Under the pieces are notes generated by a model. The model did no database searches. It was not told the DNA's origin and was given only the letters and a program-made list of their open reading frames with translations. Positions 12,403 through 20,701 of a DNA stretch of 64,000 bases are shown in pieces; positions within the stretch are counted from its first letter, which is position 1, and each line of letters begins with the position of its first letter. Both the position numbers and the translations under genes were made by a program. Source of the stretch: Paraburkholderia kirstenboschensis (GTDB lineage Bacteria > Pseudomonadota > Gammaproteobacteria > Burkholderiales > Burkholderiaceae); NCBI RefSeq assembly GCF_904848585.1, contig NZ_CAJHCR010000001.1:744001-808000 (forward strand), written 5' to 3'.

Positions 12403-13197
12403 ATGAAACTGATCCGAACCATGGCGGCCGTGATTGCCGCTGCATCCGTACTGAGCGCGTGCGGCGGGGGCTCCGACGACGTAGGCAAGGAGCTCGGCCT
12501 GACCAACCCGGAAATCCATTTCGTGCATGCGATCCCGAGCGGACCGGCCGTGGATTTTCTCGTGAACGGCACCGCACCGTCGGGACAGACGAATGTCTCG
12601 TATAAGGGCGTGACGAACTTCACGAACATCAACACGGGCTCGACGAACGTCGGGTATGCGGCGACCGGCACGACGACCGCGCTCGCGAGCGGCAATTTCC
12701 CGAACGTTGCAAAGGGCCACGAATATACGGTGCTCGCGTTGCCGGGCTCGGCGGCACCGGACATCGGTCTGATCGACGATCCGTTCGACAAGGGTCTGCT
12801 TTCGAATAGCGCGCGCGTGCGGGGCTTTAACGCATCGGGCAACGCGCCGAACCTCGACCTGTATCTGGTCCAGTCTACCAACACGAGCATCAGCACCGTA
12901 GCCCCGACGATGGCCGGCGTGTCGTTCAAGAACGCGGTGCCTGCAAGCGGCCAGGATTCCATCTACGTGTCGGGCGGCCAGTATGTGCTGATCGCGACGG
13001 CGGCGGGCAGCAAGACGCCGATCTATCAGTCGCAGTCGTTCACCTTGTCGAACAACGCTGACTGGCTCATTACGTCGGTGCCGATTGGCGGCGCTCTCAG
13101 CCAGCTGGCGGTGGGGCAGATCCATCTGCTCGTCGTGCAGAACGGCAACACGAGCACACCGAGCATCGAATTGTCGAACACGCTGACGGGCGTATAA
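12403..13197 (+). CDS. DUF4397-type secreted lipoprotein
   Basis: A 264-residue exported protein. The lipobox is SVLSAC followed by GGGSDD, a common +2 region for outer-membrane lipoproteins. The mature part has two beta-rich units resembling the DUF4397 domain (IHFVHAIPSGPAVDFLVNG and ARVRGFNASGNAPNLDLYLV). Thr, Asn and Ser are abundant, as in surface-exposed beta proteins. The ATG at 12403 follows TAGGTG; a GTG nine bases earlier is less likely. Function is unknown. It stands alone and ends in a terminator at 13262. Confidence 0.78.
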   Translation: MKLIRTMAAVIAAASVLSACGGGSDDVGKELGLTNPEIHFVHAIPSGPAVDFLVNGTAPSGQTNVSYKGVTNFTNINTGSTNVGYAATGTTTALASGNFPNVAKGHEYTVLALPGSAAPDIGLIDDPFDKGLLSNSARVRGFNASGNAPNLDLYLVQSTNTSISTVAPTMAGVSFKNAVPASGQDSIYVSGGQYVLIATAAGSKTPIYQSQSFTLSNNADWLITSVPIGGALSQLAVGQIHLLVVQNGNTSTPSIELSNTLTGV

Positions 13198-13261
13198 GCT
13201 CGCTAGAAAGCATGCGCGCATTGCAGCGCAAGCGATAGCGGCAAGTCCTGGGGAGGACGGG

Positions 13262-13297
13262 GCGGCGATCCACGCAAGTGGGTCGCCGCTTTGTTTT
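13262..13297 (+). terminator. Rho-independent terminator after the DUF4397 gene
   Basis: A 12-bp stem (GCGGCGATCCAC with GTGGGTCGCCGC, one G-U pair) and a GCAA loop are followed by TTTGTTTT. Confidence 0.88.
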
Positions 13298-13353
13298 GTG
13301 CAGATGGATTCGATACATGCACTCGATACCTGCACTCGACATGACCGCGTTCA

Positions 13354-13392
13354 ATAAAAAACCCGCTGCGGTTTCCCGCAGCGGGTTTCGTT
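13354..13392 (-). terminator. Terminator of the entericidin gene, possibly bidirectional
   Basis: The stem AACCCGCTGCGG/CCGCAGCGGGTT lies about 55 bases beyond the entericidin stop. On the minus strand it is followed by TTTTTTATTG; the plus-strand side has only a weak T run. Confidence 0.85.
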
Positions 13393-13446
13393 CAAACCCA
13401 GCGGCCATGCGCCGCGACGGCGCGTAGCCTCTCGACGAAGAACGAC

Positions 13447-13581
13447 TTACTTCGCCTTTTCAGCCGAATTGGTGAGGGCATCGCCGCCCTTCGAGATGTC
13501 CTGGCCGGCACCTGCCATGGTGTTGCAGCCGGCGAGCGCGGCCGTGCCTGCGATGAGAAGCAAAGCGATCAGTCGATTCAT
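13447..13581 (-). CDS. Entericidin A/B-family small lipoprotein
   Basis: A 44-residue lipoprotein: MNRLIALLLIAGTAALAGCN with a lipobox ALAGC, followed by NTMAGAGQDISKGGDALTNS and EKAK. The mature peptide (about 26 residues, amphipathic, with GxDISKGG) is typical of entericidins, small envelope lipoproteins linked to stationary-phase stress and programmed lysis. AAGGAG stands 8 bases before the ATG. It has its own terminator. It lies just after the histidine kinase on the same strand, with about 230 bases between them. Confidence 0.92.
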   Translation of the reverse strand: MNRLIALLLIAGTAALAGCNTMAGAGQDISKGGDALTNSAEKAK

Positions 13582-13809
13582 GAGAGTTCTCCTTGTCGAG
13601 AAGGTATCGGTAGACGTGTCCCGCTAGCGGCTGTGCTAGCTGCCGACCGTGGCTTGCGCCAGTCGATCCGGTCTGATTGCATGGTAAAAAAAGGGTGCGG
13701 GCGGCGCTGTCGGCTTTGCTGCGATTTTGTTGTAGGTGCGCTCTGGTGTTGGCGTCGGCGCACTCCTACAACGACGAACAGCAGCTGATTCAATGGCGGT
13801 GCAACGCGG

Positions 13810-15363
13810 CTAGACCTGAGTGCGCGCGGGGAACGGCAACGGGTTGCTGCCCGGCTGCGCCGCCGTGCTGACGCTCGGCATCACGACATGAATGTCGGTG
13901 CCTCTCGGCACGCCGCGTCTTATGTCGAACTGCCCGCCATGCGCGGCGACCCGCTGACGCATGCCGAGCAGTCCATGGGTGTGCGTGCGCGTCAGATCGG
14001 CCGGCATGATGCCCACGCCGTTGTCGGCGATATCGAGCGTGACCCGGCCCTCGCCGACCTGCAAGCCGATCGACACCTGCGACGCGCGCGCGTACTTCGC
14101 GGCGTTCGTCAACGATTCCTGCGCCACGCGAAAGAGCGCGATTTCCGTTTGCTCGTCGAGCTGGATGTCGTCGGCGGGAAGCTGCAGGTTCAGCGTCCAG
14201 TTATTGCGCTGCGCGGCCTCGTCGGCGAGCGTGCGCAGGGCGGTCACGAGACCGAAATTTGCCAGCACGGTAGGCCGCATGTCTTCGATGATGCGGCGCT
14301 TGAGCGCAATGCCCTGGTCCAGATTAGCGAGCGCGCGCTTTAACTTCTCGGAGATGTCGGGGTCGCTCTCCTTCAGTTTGCGGTTTGCCCACGCCACGTC
14401 CATTTTGCTCGCGGTCAGAATCGCGCCGAGTTCGTCGTGCAGCTCGCGCGCGAGTTGCGTCTTCTCGTTTTCGCTGACGGCCTGCAAATGCCAGCCGAGT
14501 GCCTCCAGTTGACGCGTGCGTTCGTTCACGAGTTGATCGAGCTCGCCTTGTTGTGTGATCAATTGACGCTGCACGCGCGCCTGTCGGTCGATCTGAATGC
14601 CCAGATTGCGGAACAGCAGAATGAACAACACGATATTGAGCGCCGACAGACCAGCCGCGCATAGCGTCGAAATGCGCTGATCGGCACGGCTCGCGGAGAG
14701 CGCGTGTTGCGCGCGCCGCTCTTCGTTGTCGCGCAGCAGGCTCAGTGTGCTGTCGACGAGCGCCGCATCTACCGCGTCGGAGCGGCTCGCGTTGCCGCAT
14801 GCGCTCAGATCGAGCGGGCGGGGCGCCGCGCGCTGCAAGGCGGCCGCACCCGCGCCGATTCGCGCGTCGATCAGCGCGCGGATTTGCGTGAAGCTCGCGA
14901 GCTCCGCTCCGTCGGCTTTTGGACTGCGGTAAAAGCGCTCCAGCGGCTGCTCGCTGTCGCGGATGCTTACGGCGGTCGCGCAAAAATCTTGAGCCGCGGC
15001 GTCGCGCTTCGTCAGAAGAAAATCGCTTTGCTGCGCGCTCAGACGCGATAGCTGACTCGCGAGCGTGCTGAGTTGCACGGTGACATTGCGGGCTTCGAGC
15101 GCCGTCTCGTACTCGGCGGCGATGCGCTCGCGCGCGGTTTCAAGAATCACCAGCCCGCCGACGGTAATCACGATCGCCACGGTCATCGCGATCGCCCAGC
15201 TACGGTTGCGCATCCAGTTGCTCAGGCGGGCCGCGGCGCCGGGCTGAGGGGCCTGGTTTTGCGATTCTGTTTGGGCTTCGTGTTGCGCTTCGGTTAGCAC
15301 TTCGTTCTGCACTTTGTTGTGCACCTTATTGCGCACGTCAGCCGCGTTCTGCACGTTTGACAC
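13810..15363 (-). CDS. Membrane sensor histidine kinase, CHASE3-like, HisKA_3 (NarX/DesK class)
   Basis: A 517-residue kinase. It has a polar cytoplasmic N-tail of about 50 residues with imperfect repeats (NKVHNKVQNEV, EAQHEAQTES), TM1 near 54-75, a periplasmic helical sensor (LLTKRDAAAQDF resembles CHASE3) and TM2 near 232-255. A coiled coil leads to HisKA_3 with the phosphorylatable His309 in LARELHDELG, and the HATPase_c domain has the N box (ESLTNAAKYA) and NGVGI. The GTG start at 15363 is fixed by AAGGAG 6 bases upstream. HisKA_3 kinases pair with NarL-type regulators, and the gene at 16826 is the obvious candidate partner. The signal is unknown. Confidence 0.9.
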   Translation of the reverse strand: MSNVQNAADVRNKVHNKVQNEVLTEAQHEAQTESQNQAPQPGAAARLSNWMRNRSWAIAMTVAIVITVGGLVILETARERIAAEYETALEARNVTVQLSTLASQLSRLSAQQSDFLLTKRDAAAQDFCATAVSIRDSEQPLERFYRSPKADGAELASFTQIRALIDARIGAGAAALQRAAPRPLDLSACGNASRSDAVDAALVDSTLSLLRDNEERRAQHALSASRADQRISTLCAAGLSALNIVLFILLFRNLGIQIDRQARVQRQLITQQGELDQLVNERTRQLEALGWHLQAVSENEKTQLARELHDELGAILTASKMDVAWANRKLKESDPDISEKLKRALANLDQGIALKRRIIEDMRPTVLANFGLVTALRTLADEAAQRNNWTLNLQLPADDIQLDEQTEIALFRVAQESLTNAAKYARASQVSIGLQVGEGRVTLDIADNGVGIMPADLTRTHTHGLLGMRQRVAAHGGQFDIRRGVPRGTDIHVVMPSVSTAAQPGSNPLPFPARTQV

Positions 15364-15604
15364 GTTCTACTCCTTGGACACGCATCAGTGTAGCGTCCGC
15401 CGCCGTCGCTGCGGGTGCGCGCCCGCGCGCCGGCGCGGCCATTCCGCGTGGCGAATCCGCGTCCGGGGCCGCCTCGCGTAAAGCGGCCGTAATCCAATGT
15501 AAGCGGATTCTCACACGAAAACCGGAGTGCGTCGGAATGCGCCCGCCGCCCCGGCTGGATAGGATGGACCCTGATCCCATTCACTGTTTCTGGAGGAAGC
15601 CATC

Positions 15605-15781
15605 ATGCTGAAGTGGGCGTTGTTCTTCGCCGTCATCGCGGTGATCGCCGGCCTTCTTGGGTTCACCGGCGTAGCTGCGGGTGCGGCGGCAATTGCGAAG
15701 TTCCTGTTTGTCGTATTCCTGATTCTGTGCGTGGTGTTCCTCGTGCTCGGCTTCGTGGTGACGAAAAAAATCGTCGATTAG
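15605..15781 (+). CDS. DUF1328 small membrane protein, copy 1
   Basis: A 58-residue two-helix inner-membrane protein starting [20 protein letters not shown], then [15 protein letters not shown] and a basic tail VTKKIVD. This is the DUF1328 (YtjA-type) pattern. GGAGG lies 8 bases before the ATG. A paralogue follows at 15890. Genes of this family often sit in general-stress clusters; the molecular role is unknown. Confidence 0.92.
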   Translation: MLKWALFFAVIAVIAGLLGFTGVAAGAAAIAKFLFVVFLILCVVFLVLGFVVTKKIVD

Positions 15782-15782
15782 C

Positions 15783-15832
15783 GCCGCTTTGCCTCGTCGA
15801 GGCGCCTGAAACAGGCGCTTAAGCAAAGCGGC
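15783..15832. repeat. Nested inverted repeats between the DUF1328 paralogues
   Basis: An outer perfect 10-bp arm pair (GCCGCTTTGC/GCAAAGCGGC) encloses an inner 7-bp hairpin (GCGCCTG AAA CAGGCGC). No T run follows, so it is more likely an attenuating or stabilising mRNA structure than a terminator. Confidence 0.65.
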
Positions 15833-15889
15833 ACGCGCAACCCGAGCGCACGAGAATCCCCGCGGATACCAACAAGAAGGAGAGTCGCC

Positions 15890-16051
15890 ATGCTTCACTA
15901 TGCCATCGTCTTTTTCGTCATCGCCATTATTGCTGCGGTGTTCGGTTTCACCGGAATCGCGGCGGGCGCGGCGGAAATCGCGAAGATACTGTTCTATATT
16001 TTCCTCGTCGTGTTCGTGGTCACGCTGCTGCTCGGCGTATTCCGAACATAG
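15890..16051 (+). CDS. DUF1328 small membrane protein, copy 2
   Basis: A 53-residue protein, [20 protein letters not shown], then [20 protein letters not shown] and a short end GVFRT. It is paralogous to the protein at 15605 and shares the GFTGxAAGAAxIAK core. AGAAGGAGAG precedes the ATG. It forms a same-strand series with copy 1 and the ferritin-like gene. Confidence 0.92.
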   Translation: MLHYAIVFFVIAIIAAVFGFTGIAAGAAEIAKILFYIFLVVFVVTLLLGVFRT

Positions 16052-16134
16052 ACCTGAACATGATTCTATCGGCGCATCGCGCGGGCATCTTGCGTGATGC
16101 ACCCATCCCCCAATACGGATAAAGGAGAAATTCA

Positions 16135-16707
16135 ATGGCGAACACACCTGGCGCCCAAGGCGCGGCATCGCAGTCGAGCGACCCGTTCGTGATGGACATA
16201 CAGAAGATCCGCGACGACGCCCGCAAGCACATGTCGGATGGTCCGGTCACGCAAACTTACGGCGCGGATCGCGGCACGGTGCTCAAGCTCCTCAACGACG
16301 CGCTGGCGACCGAAATCGTCTGCACGCTGCGTTACAAGCGGCATCACTTCATGGCGAAGGGAATCAACTCAGAAGCGGTGGCCGCCGAATTCGCGGAGCA
16401 CGCGGCCGAAGAGCAGGAACATGCCGACCGTATCGCCGAGCGCATCGTGCAGCTTGGCGGCGAGCCGGACTTTGCGCCGGACGGTCTGAAGACGCGCTCG
16501 CATTCCGAGTACAAGGAAGGCGAGAACCTGACGGACATGATCCGCGAGAACCTGGTTGCCGAGCGCATCGCAATCGACACCTATCGCGAGATCATCCGCT
16601 ATCTCGGCGAGAAGGACGTCACGACGCGGCGTATGTTCGAAGAAATTCTCGCAGTCGAGGAAGAGCATGCGGACGATATGGCCGACCTGCTCGAAGGACG
16701 CGAGTGA
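16135..16707 (+). CDS. Ferritin-like / bacterioferritin-type diiron protein
   Basis: A 190-residue four-helix bundle protein. Helix signatures carry metal ligands: LLNDALATEIVCTLRYKRHH, HAAEEQEHADRI and AVEEEHADDM give the E...ExxH...E...ExxH pattern of bacterioferritin and Dps-like diiron proteins. An N-terminal tail of about 30 polar residues precedes the bundle. GGAG lies 7 bases before the ATG at 16135. Iron storage or peroxide detoxification in the cytoplasm is likely. It sits between the DUF1328 pair and the response regulator. Confidence 0.88.
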   Translation: MANTPGAQGAASQSSDPFVMDIQKIRDDARKHMSDGPVTQTYGADRGTVLKLLNDALATEIVCTLRYKRHHFMAKGINSEAVAAEFAEHAAEEQEHADRIAERIVQLGGEPDFAPDGLKTRSHSEYKEGENLTDMIRENLVAERIAIDTYREIIRYLGEKDVTTRRMFEEILAVEEEHADDMADLLEGRE

Positions 16708-16825
16708 TTGCGCCCGGCATGGCGAGCTTGCGGCCGGCGGTTCCGGCCGCGATAACGCCGACGTGCGGCGCGACGTCATTACAATGTCTGCTTTGGAGCG
16801 TTTCCATCGTACGGACACCAAGCCG

Positions 16826-17458
16826 ATGATTCGAGTGTTGATAGCTGACGACCACGCGATCGTCCGAGGGGGTTTCAGACAGTTCGTCGCCGACGAGCCG
16901 GATATGTGCGTCGCGGCGGAAGCCGCGACCGGCGACGAAACCATCAGCCTCGTGCGCGAACAGGCATTCGACGTCGTGCTGCTCGACATTGCGATGCCGG
17001 ACAAGAACGGCATCGACACTTTGCGCGTCATCAAGCAGGTGCGCCCGGAGCAGGGCGTGCTGATCCTCTCCGGCTATCCGGAGAGCCAGTACGCGATCAA
17101 CCTGCTGCGCGCGGGCGCGAACGGTTATCTGAACAAGGACTGCGAGCCCGACGAAATCGTGCGCGCGATTCGTGCGGTAGCGCGCGGGCATCGTTATTTA
17201 TCCGAGGCGGTGGCCGACACGCTTGCCGACAATCTCGACAAACCGTCGGCGGCACGGCCGCACGAAGCGCTGTCCGAGCGCGAGTTTCAGATTTTCTGCA
17301 AGCTCGCGGCGGGTCAGATTCCCACGCAGATTGCCGAGGAGCTGCATTTGTCCGTGAAAACGGTGAGCACGTATAGGGCACGCGTGCTCGAGAAAATGCG
17401 CTTGGCGAACAATGCCGATCTGACTTATTACGCGATCAAGAACGGCTTGATCGAATAA
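16826..17458 (+). CDS. NarL/FixJ-type response regulator
   Basis: A 210-residue two-domain regulator. The receiver has acidic pocket ADDH, phospho-acceptor Asp54 in VVLLDIAMPDKNG, the switch Ser in LILSGYPES and the conserved Lys in YLNKDCEPDE. The LuxR-type helix-turn-helix is C-terminal (ALSEREFQIFCKLAAG, IAEELHLSVKTVSTYRARVL). ATG 16826 gives the usual start; an in-frame ATG at 16784 is possible. The stop codon overlaps the ATG of the next gene by one base (TAATG), so the two are translationally coupled. The HisKA_3 kinase at 13810 is the likely partner. Confidence 0.92.
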   Translation: MIRVLIADDHAIVRGGFRQFVADEPDMCVAAEAATGDETISLVREQAFDVVLLDIAMPDKNGIDTLRVIKQVRPEQGVLILSGYPESQYAINLLRAGANGYLNKDCEPDEIVRAIRAVARGHRYLSEAVADTLADNLDKPSAARPHEALSEREFQIFCKLAAGQIPTQIAEELHLSVKTVSTYRARVLEKMRLANNADLTYYAIKNGLIE

Positions 17459-17907
17459 TGGACGATCGAAAAATCCCGATGAACAGCGAATCGAACACCG
17501 TTGCCGAGTCAGCCAGCCGCGCACCGTTGCGCGTGCTGCTTATCGAGGATTCGCCGCTGATCCGCCGCAGTCTGGTGGAGGCCATCGACGCGTCCGGTTC
17601 GCTGCGTGTGGCCGCATATGCCGATTCGGCCGACGAAGCCATTGCGCTCCTGAGCGACGAGGCATTCGACGCGGTGATTGTCGATCTGCAATTGAAACAG
17701 GGTTCCGGCGTACCCGTATTGGCCTATTTGCAGCGGGAAGGTTTGATCGACTCGGTGTTCGCCGCGGTGCTGACCAATCACGCGTTGCCGGCCTATCGCG
17801 AGCGCTGCGAACAGTATGGCGTGCGCCACTTCTACGACAAGTCTTTCGAATTCGATCGCGTGATCGACGCGCTGCACGAGTACGCGTTCGCGCGAAGCAA
17901 CGGCTAG
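17458..17907 (+). CDS. Stand-alone receiver-domain protein
   Basis: A 149-residue protein that is essentially one CheY-like receiver after a 23-residue polar leader. The acidic pair is in LLIEDSPLIRR, the phospho-acceptor is Asp76 in AVIVDLQLKQGSG, and the lysine is in HFYDKSFEFD. There is no output domain. It is translationally coupled to the NarL-type regulator upstream (shared A in TAATG), so both are made together. It may act as a phosphate sink, competitor or protein-binding switch for the same kinase. Confidence 0.9.
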   Translation: MDDRKIPMNSESNTVAESASRAPLRVLLIEDSPLIRRSLVEAIDASGSLRVAAYADSADEAIALLSDEAFDAVIVDLQLKQGSGVPVLAYLQREGLIDSVFAAVLTNHALPAYRERCEQYGVRHFYDKSFEFDRVIDALHEYAFARSNG

Positions 17908-17920
17908 GCGCTCGACGCAA

Positions 17921-19123
17921 TCAATCGTTGGCAGTCCGAGCCTGGAGCGCCAGATGATTCCATGCGGCGAGGCCGGCGAACAGCAGTCCTGCGACGCTCA
18001 CGCCCACCCATCCGAAAACCGGCCACACGGCTGCGCCGACGCCTGAGCCGATCGCCCCGCCGATGAAATACGCGACCATGTACACGGTATTCACGCGGCT
18101 GCGCGCGTCGGGCTTCAGCGCGTAAATGCGCGACTGATTCGAAATCTGCGCGGCCTGCACGCCGACGTCGAGCACGATCACGCCGATCACGAGTCCCGCG
18201 ATGCTCTTCGCGGATACGCCGAACACGACGAACGAGATCGCCACCAGCACGATGGACAGCGTGATGATCGCGCGTGGTCCGCGCCGGTCCGCAAACTTGC
18301 CGGCAAGAGGCGCAGCGAGCGCGCCCGCGGCGCCCACGATGCCGAACAGTCCTGCCGCCTGCGGTCCGAGATGGAACGGCGCGCCCGCCAGCAACAGCGC
18401 GAGCACCGACCAGAAGATACTGAACGCGGCGAAGAGCGCGGCGCCCGTCAGCGAAGCCTCTCGCAACGCGCGATGCTCGACGACCAGATGCCACATCGAC
18501 ATGAGCAGCTTGCCGTAGGGCAGCGTCGAGGTCGGCTTGCTCTTCGGCAGACGCAGGATGATGACCACCGCGAGCACCAGCAATGCGACCACCGAAGCGG
18601 CGAATACCGCACGCCAGCCCAGGTATTGCGCAACGAAGCCCGCAGCGGTCCGCGCCAGCAGAATGCCGAGCAGCAGACCGCTCATCACCGTGCCAACGGC
18701 ATGGCCGCGCTCGGACGGCGGCGCGAGTTCGGCGGCGAACGGCACCGCCTGTTGGGCGATGGTGGCGAGCACACCGATCGCGAGACTCGCGACGATCAGC
18801 ACCGACAGCGTGGGCGCCGCGGCCGCCACGACAAGCGCGACGCACATGCCCGCAGTCTGCAGCAGGATCAACGCGCGCCGGTCGAAGCGGTCGCCGAGCG
18901 GCGCGAGCAACAACATGCCGGCCGCGTAGCCGAGCTGCGTGACGGCCGGCACCGCGCCGACCCACGACGCGCTCGCGGGGAACGACTGCCGCAAGTTGTC
19001 GAGCAGCGGCTGGTTGTAATAGATGTTAGCGACCGCGACGCCCGCTATGGTCGCGAGCAGAAGCAGCAGGCCGCGCAGCGACCGGTCGGCGGAAGCGGGA
19101 GTGGACGCGTTCGAAGTGGACAT
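17921..19123 (-). CDS. Major facilitator superfamily efflux transporter
   Basis: A 400-residue, twelve-helix MFS protein. Family marks include NIYYNQPLLDNLR in the first helix, the loop 2-3 motif PLGDRFDRRALIL and a central basic loop (RLPKSKPTS). The start at 19123 (MSTSNAS) fits the first membrane helix; a longer open frame to 19294 lacks signal-like features. It resembles sugar-efflux or drug-efflux MFS members of Burkholderia, but the substrate is not evident. It ends 14 bases from the stand-alone receiver gene, tail to tail. Confidence 0.85.
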   Translation of the reverse strand: MSTSNASTPASADRSLRGLLLLLATIAGVAVANIYYNQPLLDNLRQSFPASASWVGAVPAVTQLGYAAGMLLLAPLGDRFDRRALILLQTAGMCVALVVAAAAPTLSVLIVASLAIGVLATIAQQAVPFAAELAPPSERGHAVGTVMSGLLLGILLARTAAGFVAQYLGWRAVFAASVVALLVLAVVIILRLPKSKPTSTLPYGKLLMSMWHLVVEHRALREASLTGAALFAAFSIFWSVLALLLAGAPFHLGPQAAGLFGIVGAAGALAAPLAGKFADRRGPRAIITLSIVLVAISFVVFGVSAKSIAGLVIGVIVLDVGVQAAQISNQSRIYALKPDARSRVNTVYMVAYFIGGAIGSGVGAAVWPVFGWVGVSVAGLLFAGLAAWNHLALQARTAND

Positions 19124-19308
19124 GAGAGAGGCTGTGGGCGGACCGGCCCATGCACGGTCCTCAAGCGTGCCGATCATACCGGAGCGAACCGGATTGTGCT
19201 GACTCGCTGCCATGCGCGCGCAATGGGCGCTTGTGACAAAAATGCGAACTTTGCCGGGCTCTGATTCGTAGAATCGGCGCGCTACCTCGGCCAACTCCGC
19301 ACGATCTC

Positions 19309-19806
19309 ATGAAAGAGCCCACGACACGCTCGACTCAACGCCAGTCCCCGCGCATTGGCGGATGCCTGCTCATCGCGCTGATCTGTCTTGCGGCGTGGGC
19401 GCTCGCTACCGCATTCGCAATGCGCGACCCGCTGGAAATGATGCTCGAATGGGAATTGCTTGCGGTATTCGCGCGCGCCGGAACACATGGCTGGTATCGC
19501 ACGGTGATCGTCATGGTCGGCGCGAATGTGATGATCGGCGCGTTTATCGTAGCGGGCACGGGGTGGTTGACGCTGCTCGTCGCGCGCAGATCCGCGCGCT
19601 TTAACGTACACGTGCAAGCGTGGCTTGGCGCGATTCTGGCCATGCGCACGGGCGCCTATCTGGCGAGCGATTACATGACGCATGCAATCGGTATCGACAT
19701 TGCGATTCCGTTCGACGGCCTGATGCAGGCAATCGTCGCGGCCGCGCTCGGAATACCGTACTTCAGAGTGTCGCGGCGCGTGCGTCGAACGTTCGTCAAT
19801 CGCTGA
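19309..19806 (+). CDS. Small four-helix membrane protein, DUF2569-like
   Basis: A 165-residue protein with about four hydrophobic segments, starting with a basic leader and GGCLLIALICLAAWALATAF. The layout and the early IGG-L pattern resemble DUF2569 inner-membrane proteins, but the match is weak by eye. It lies between divergent neighbours and ends 21 bases from the convergent phosphodiesterase gene. Function unknown. Confidence 0.65.
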   Translation: MKEPTTRSTQRQSPRIGGCLLIALICLAAWALATAFAMRDPLEMMLEWELLAVFARAGTHGWYRTVIVMVGANVMIGAFIVAGTGWLTLLVARRSARFNVHVQAWLGAILAMRTGAYLASDYMTHAIGIDIAIPFDGLMQAIVAAALGIPYFRVSRRVRRTFVNR

Positions 19807-19827
19807 CCGTATGAAATGAACGCGTGC

Positions 19828-20655
19828 TCAGTCGATCAGCGCGCCTTCCGGCTCGTAGAACGGATAGGGACCGTCGGCGGCATCGACATACGCGTGATGC
19901 GTGACGAGGCCCGTTGCCGCATCGTAGCGATGCAGCGCATACGCGGGCGGTTCCATCACGAACGCCGACGGCGCGTCGTCGCGGAGATCGAGCGCGACTT
20001 GATGCGCGGGCGCGGGCACTGCGGATGCAATCGTGCCGCCAAAGCGCACGAACATCGGACGATGCACATGCCCGCAGATCACGCGCTCCACGTTCGGATA
20101 GCGCGCGATCAGCGCAGCCAGTTTGGCCGCCGCAGCGGGAACGAGCCGCAGCTCGTCCATATGTCCGATGCCGGAAACAAACGGCGGATGATGCAACGCG
20201 ACGACGGTCGGCTTGCCGCTCGCCGCGTCGAGTTGCGCCGCGAGCCACGCGAGCCGCGCGTCGCAGAGCGTACCGCCGCTTTGCCCCGGCACCAGCGAAT
20301 CGAGAGCGATTACGCGCATTGCGCCGACATCGACTGCGTACTGGACGAATTCGCCGCCGCTATGCAACTCCGCGCGGTCGGGAAACGCGGCGCGCAACGC
20401 GGCCCGGTCGTCGTGATTGCCGACCAGCAGGAAGTACGGCAGTTCAAGCGGCGCGAGCAGCGTCTTCAGGTGTTCGTACTGTTGCGGGTCGCCCTGGTCG
20501 ACGAGGTCGCCGGTCATGATCACGGCGTCTGGACGAGGAACGAGCGCGTTCAGTGCAGCGACGCAACGCACGAGATACGCGGCGGTATCGACGCGGCGAT
20601 AGGCGAGCGCACCGGGCCGCTTGATATGCAGGTCGCTAATTTGAGCCAGCAGCAT
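19828..20655 (-). CDS. Class III calcineurin-like phosphodiesterase (CpdA-type)
   Basis: A 275-residue cytoplasmic metallophosphoesterase with all the class III motifs in order: AQISDLHI, IMTGDLVDQG, LVGNHDDR, ALHHPP and ICGHVHRP, which bind two metal ions. Relatives hydrolyse cyclic nucleotides or glycerophosphodiesters. It lies 46 bases after the ABC ATPase and is the last gene of a LacI-controlled import operon. That context favours hydrolysis of an imported phosphodiester over cAMP signalling; this is inference. The ATG at 20655 starts directly at the metal-binding domain. Confidence 0.88.
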   Translation of the reverse strand: MLLAQISDLHIKRPGALAYRRVDTAAYLVRCVAALNALVPRPDAVIMTGDLVDQGDPQQYEHLKTLLAPLELPYFLLVGNHDDRAALRAAFPDRAELHSGGEFVQYAVDVGAMRVIALDSLVPGQSGGTLCDARLAWLAAQLDAASGKPTVVALHHPPFVSGIGHMDELRLVPAAAAKLAALIARYPNVERVICGHVHRPMFVRFGGTIASAVPAPAHQVALDLRDDAPSAFVMEPPAYALHRYDAATGLVTHHAYVDAADGPYPFYEPEGALID

Positions 20656-20701
20656 GGGATAGTCCTTGTTTGAGCGCGCTCATAAAAACAGCGCCGCCTT
20701 G

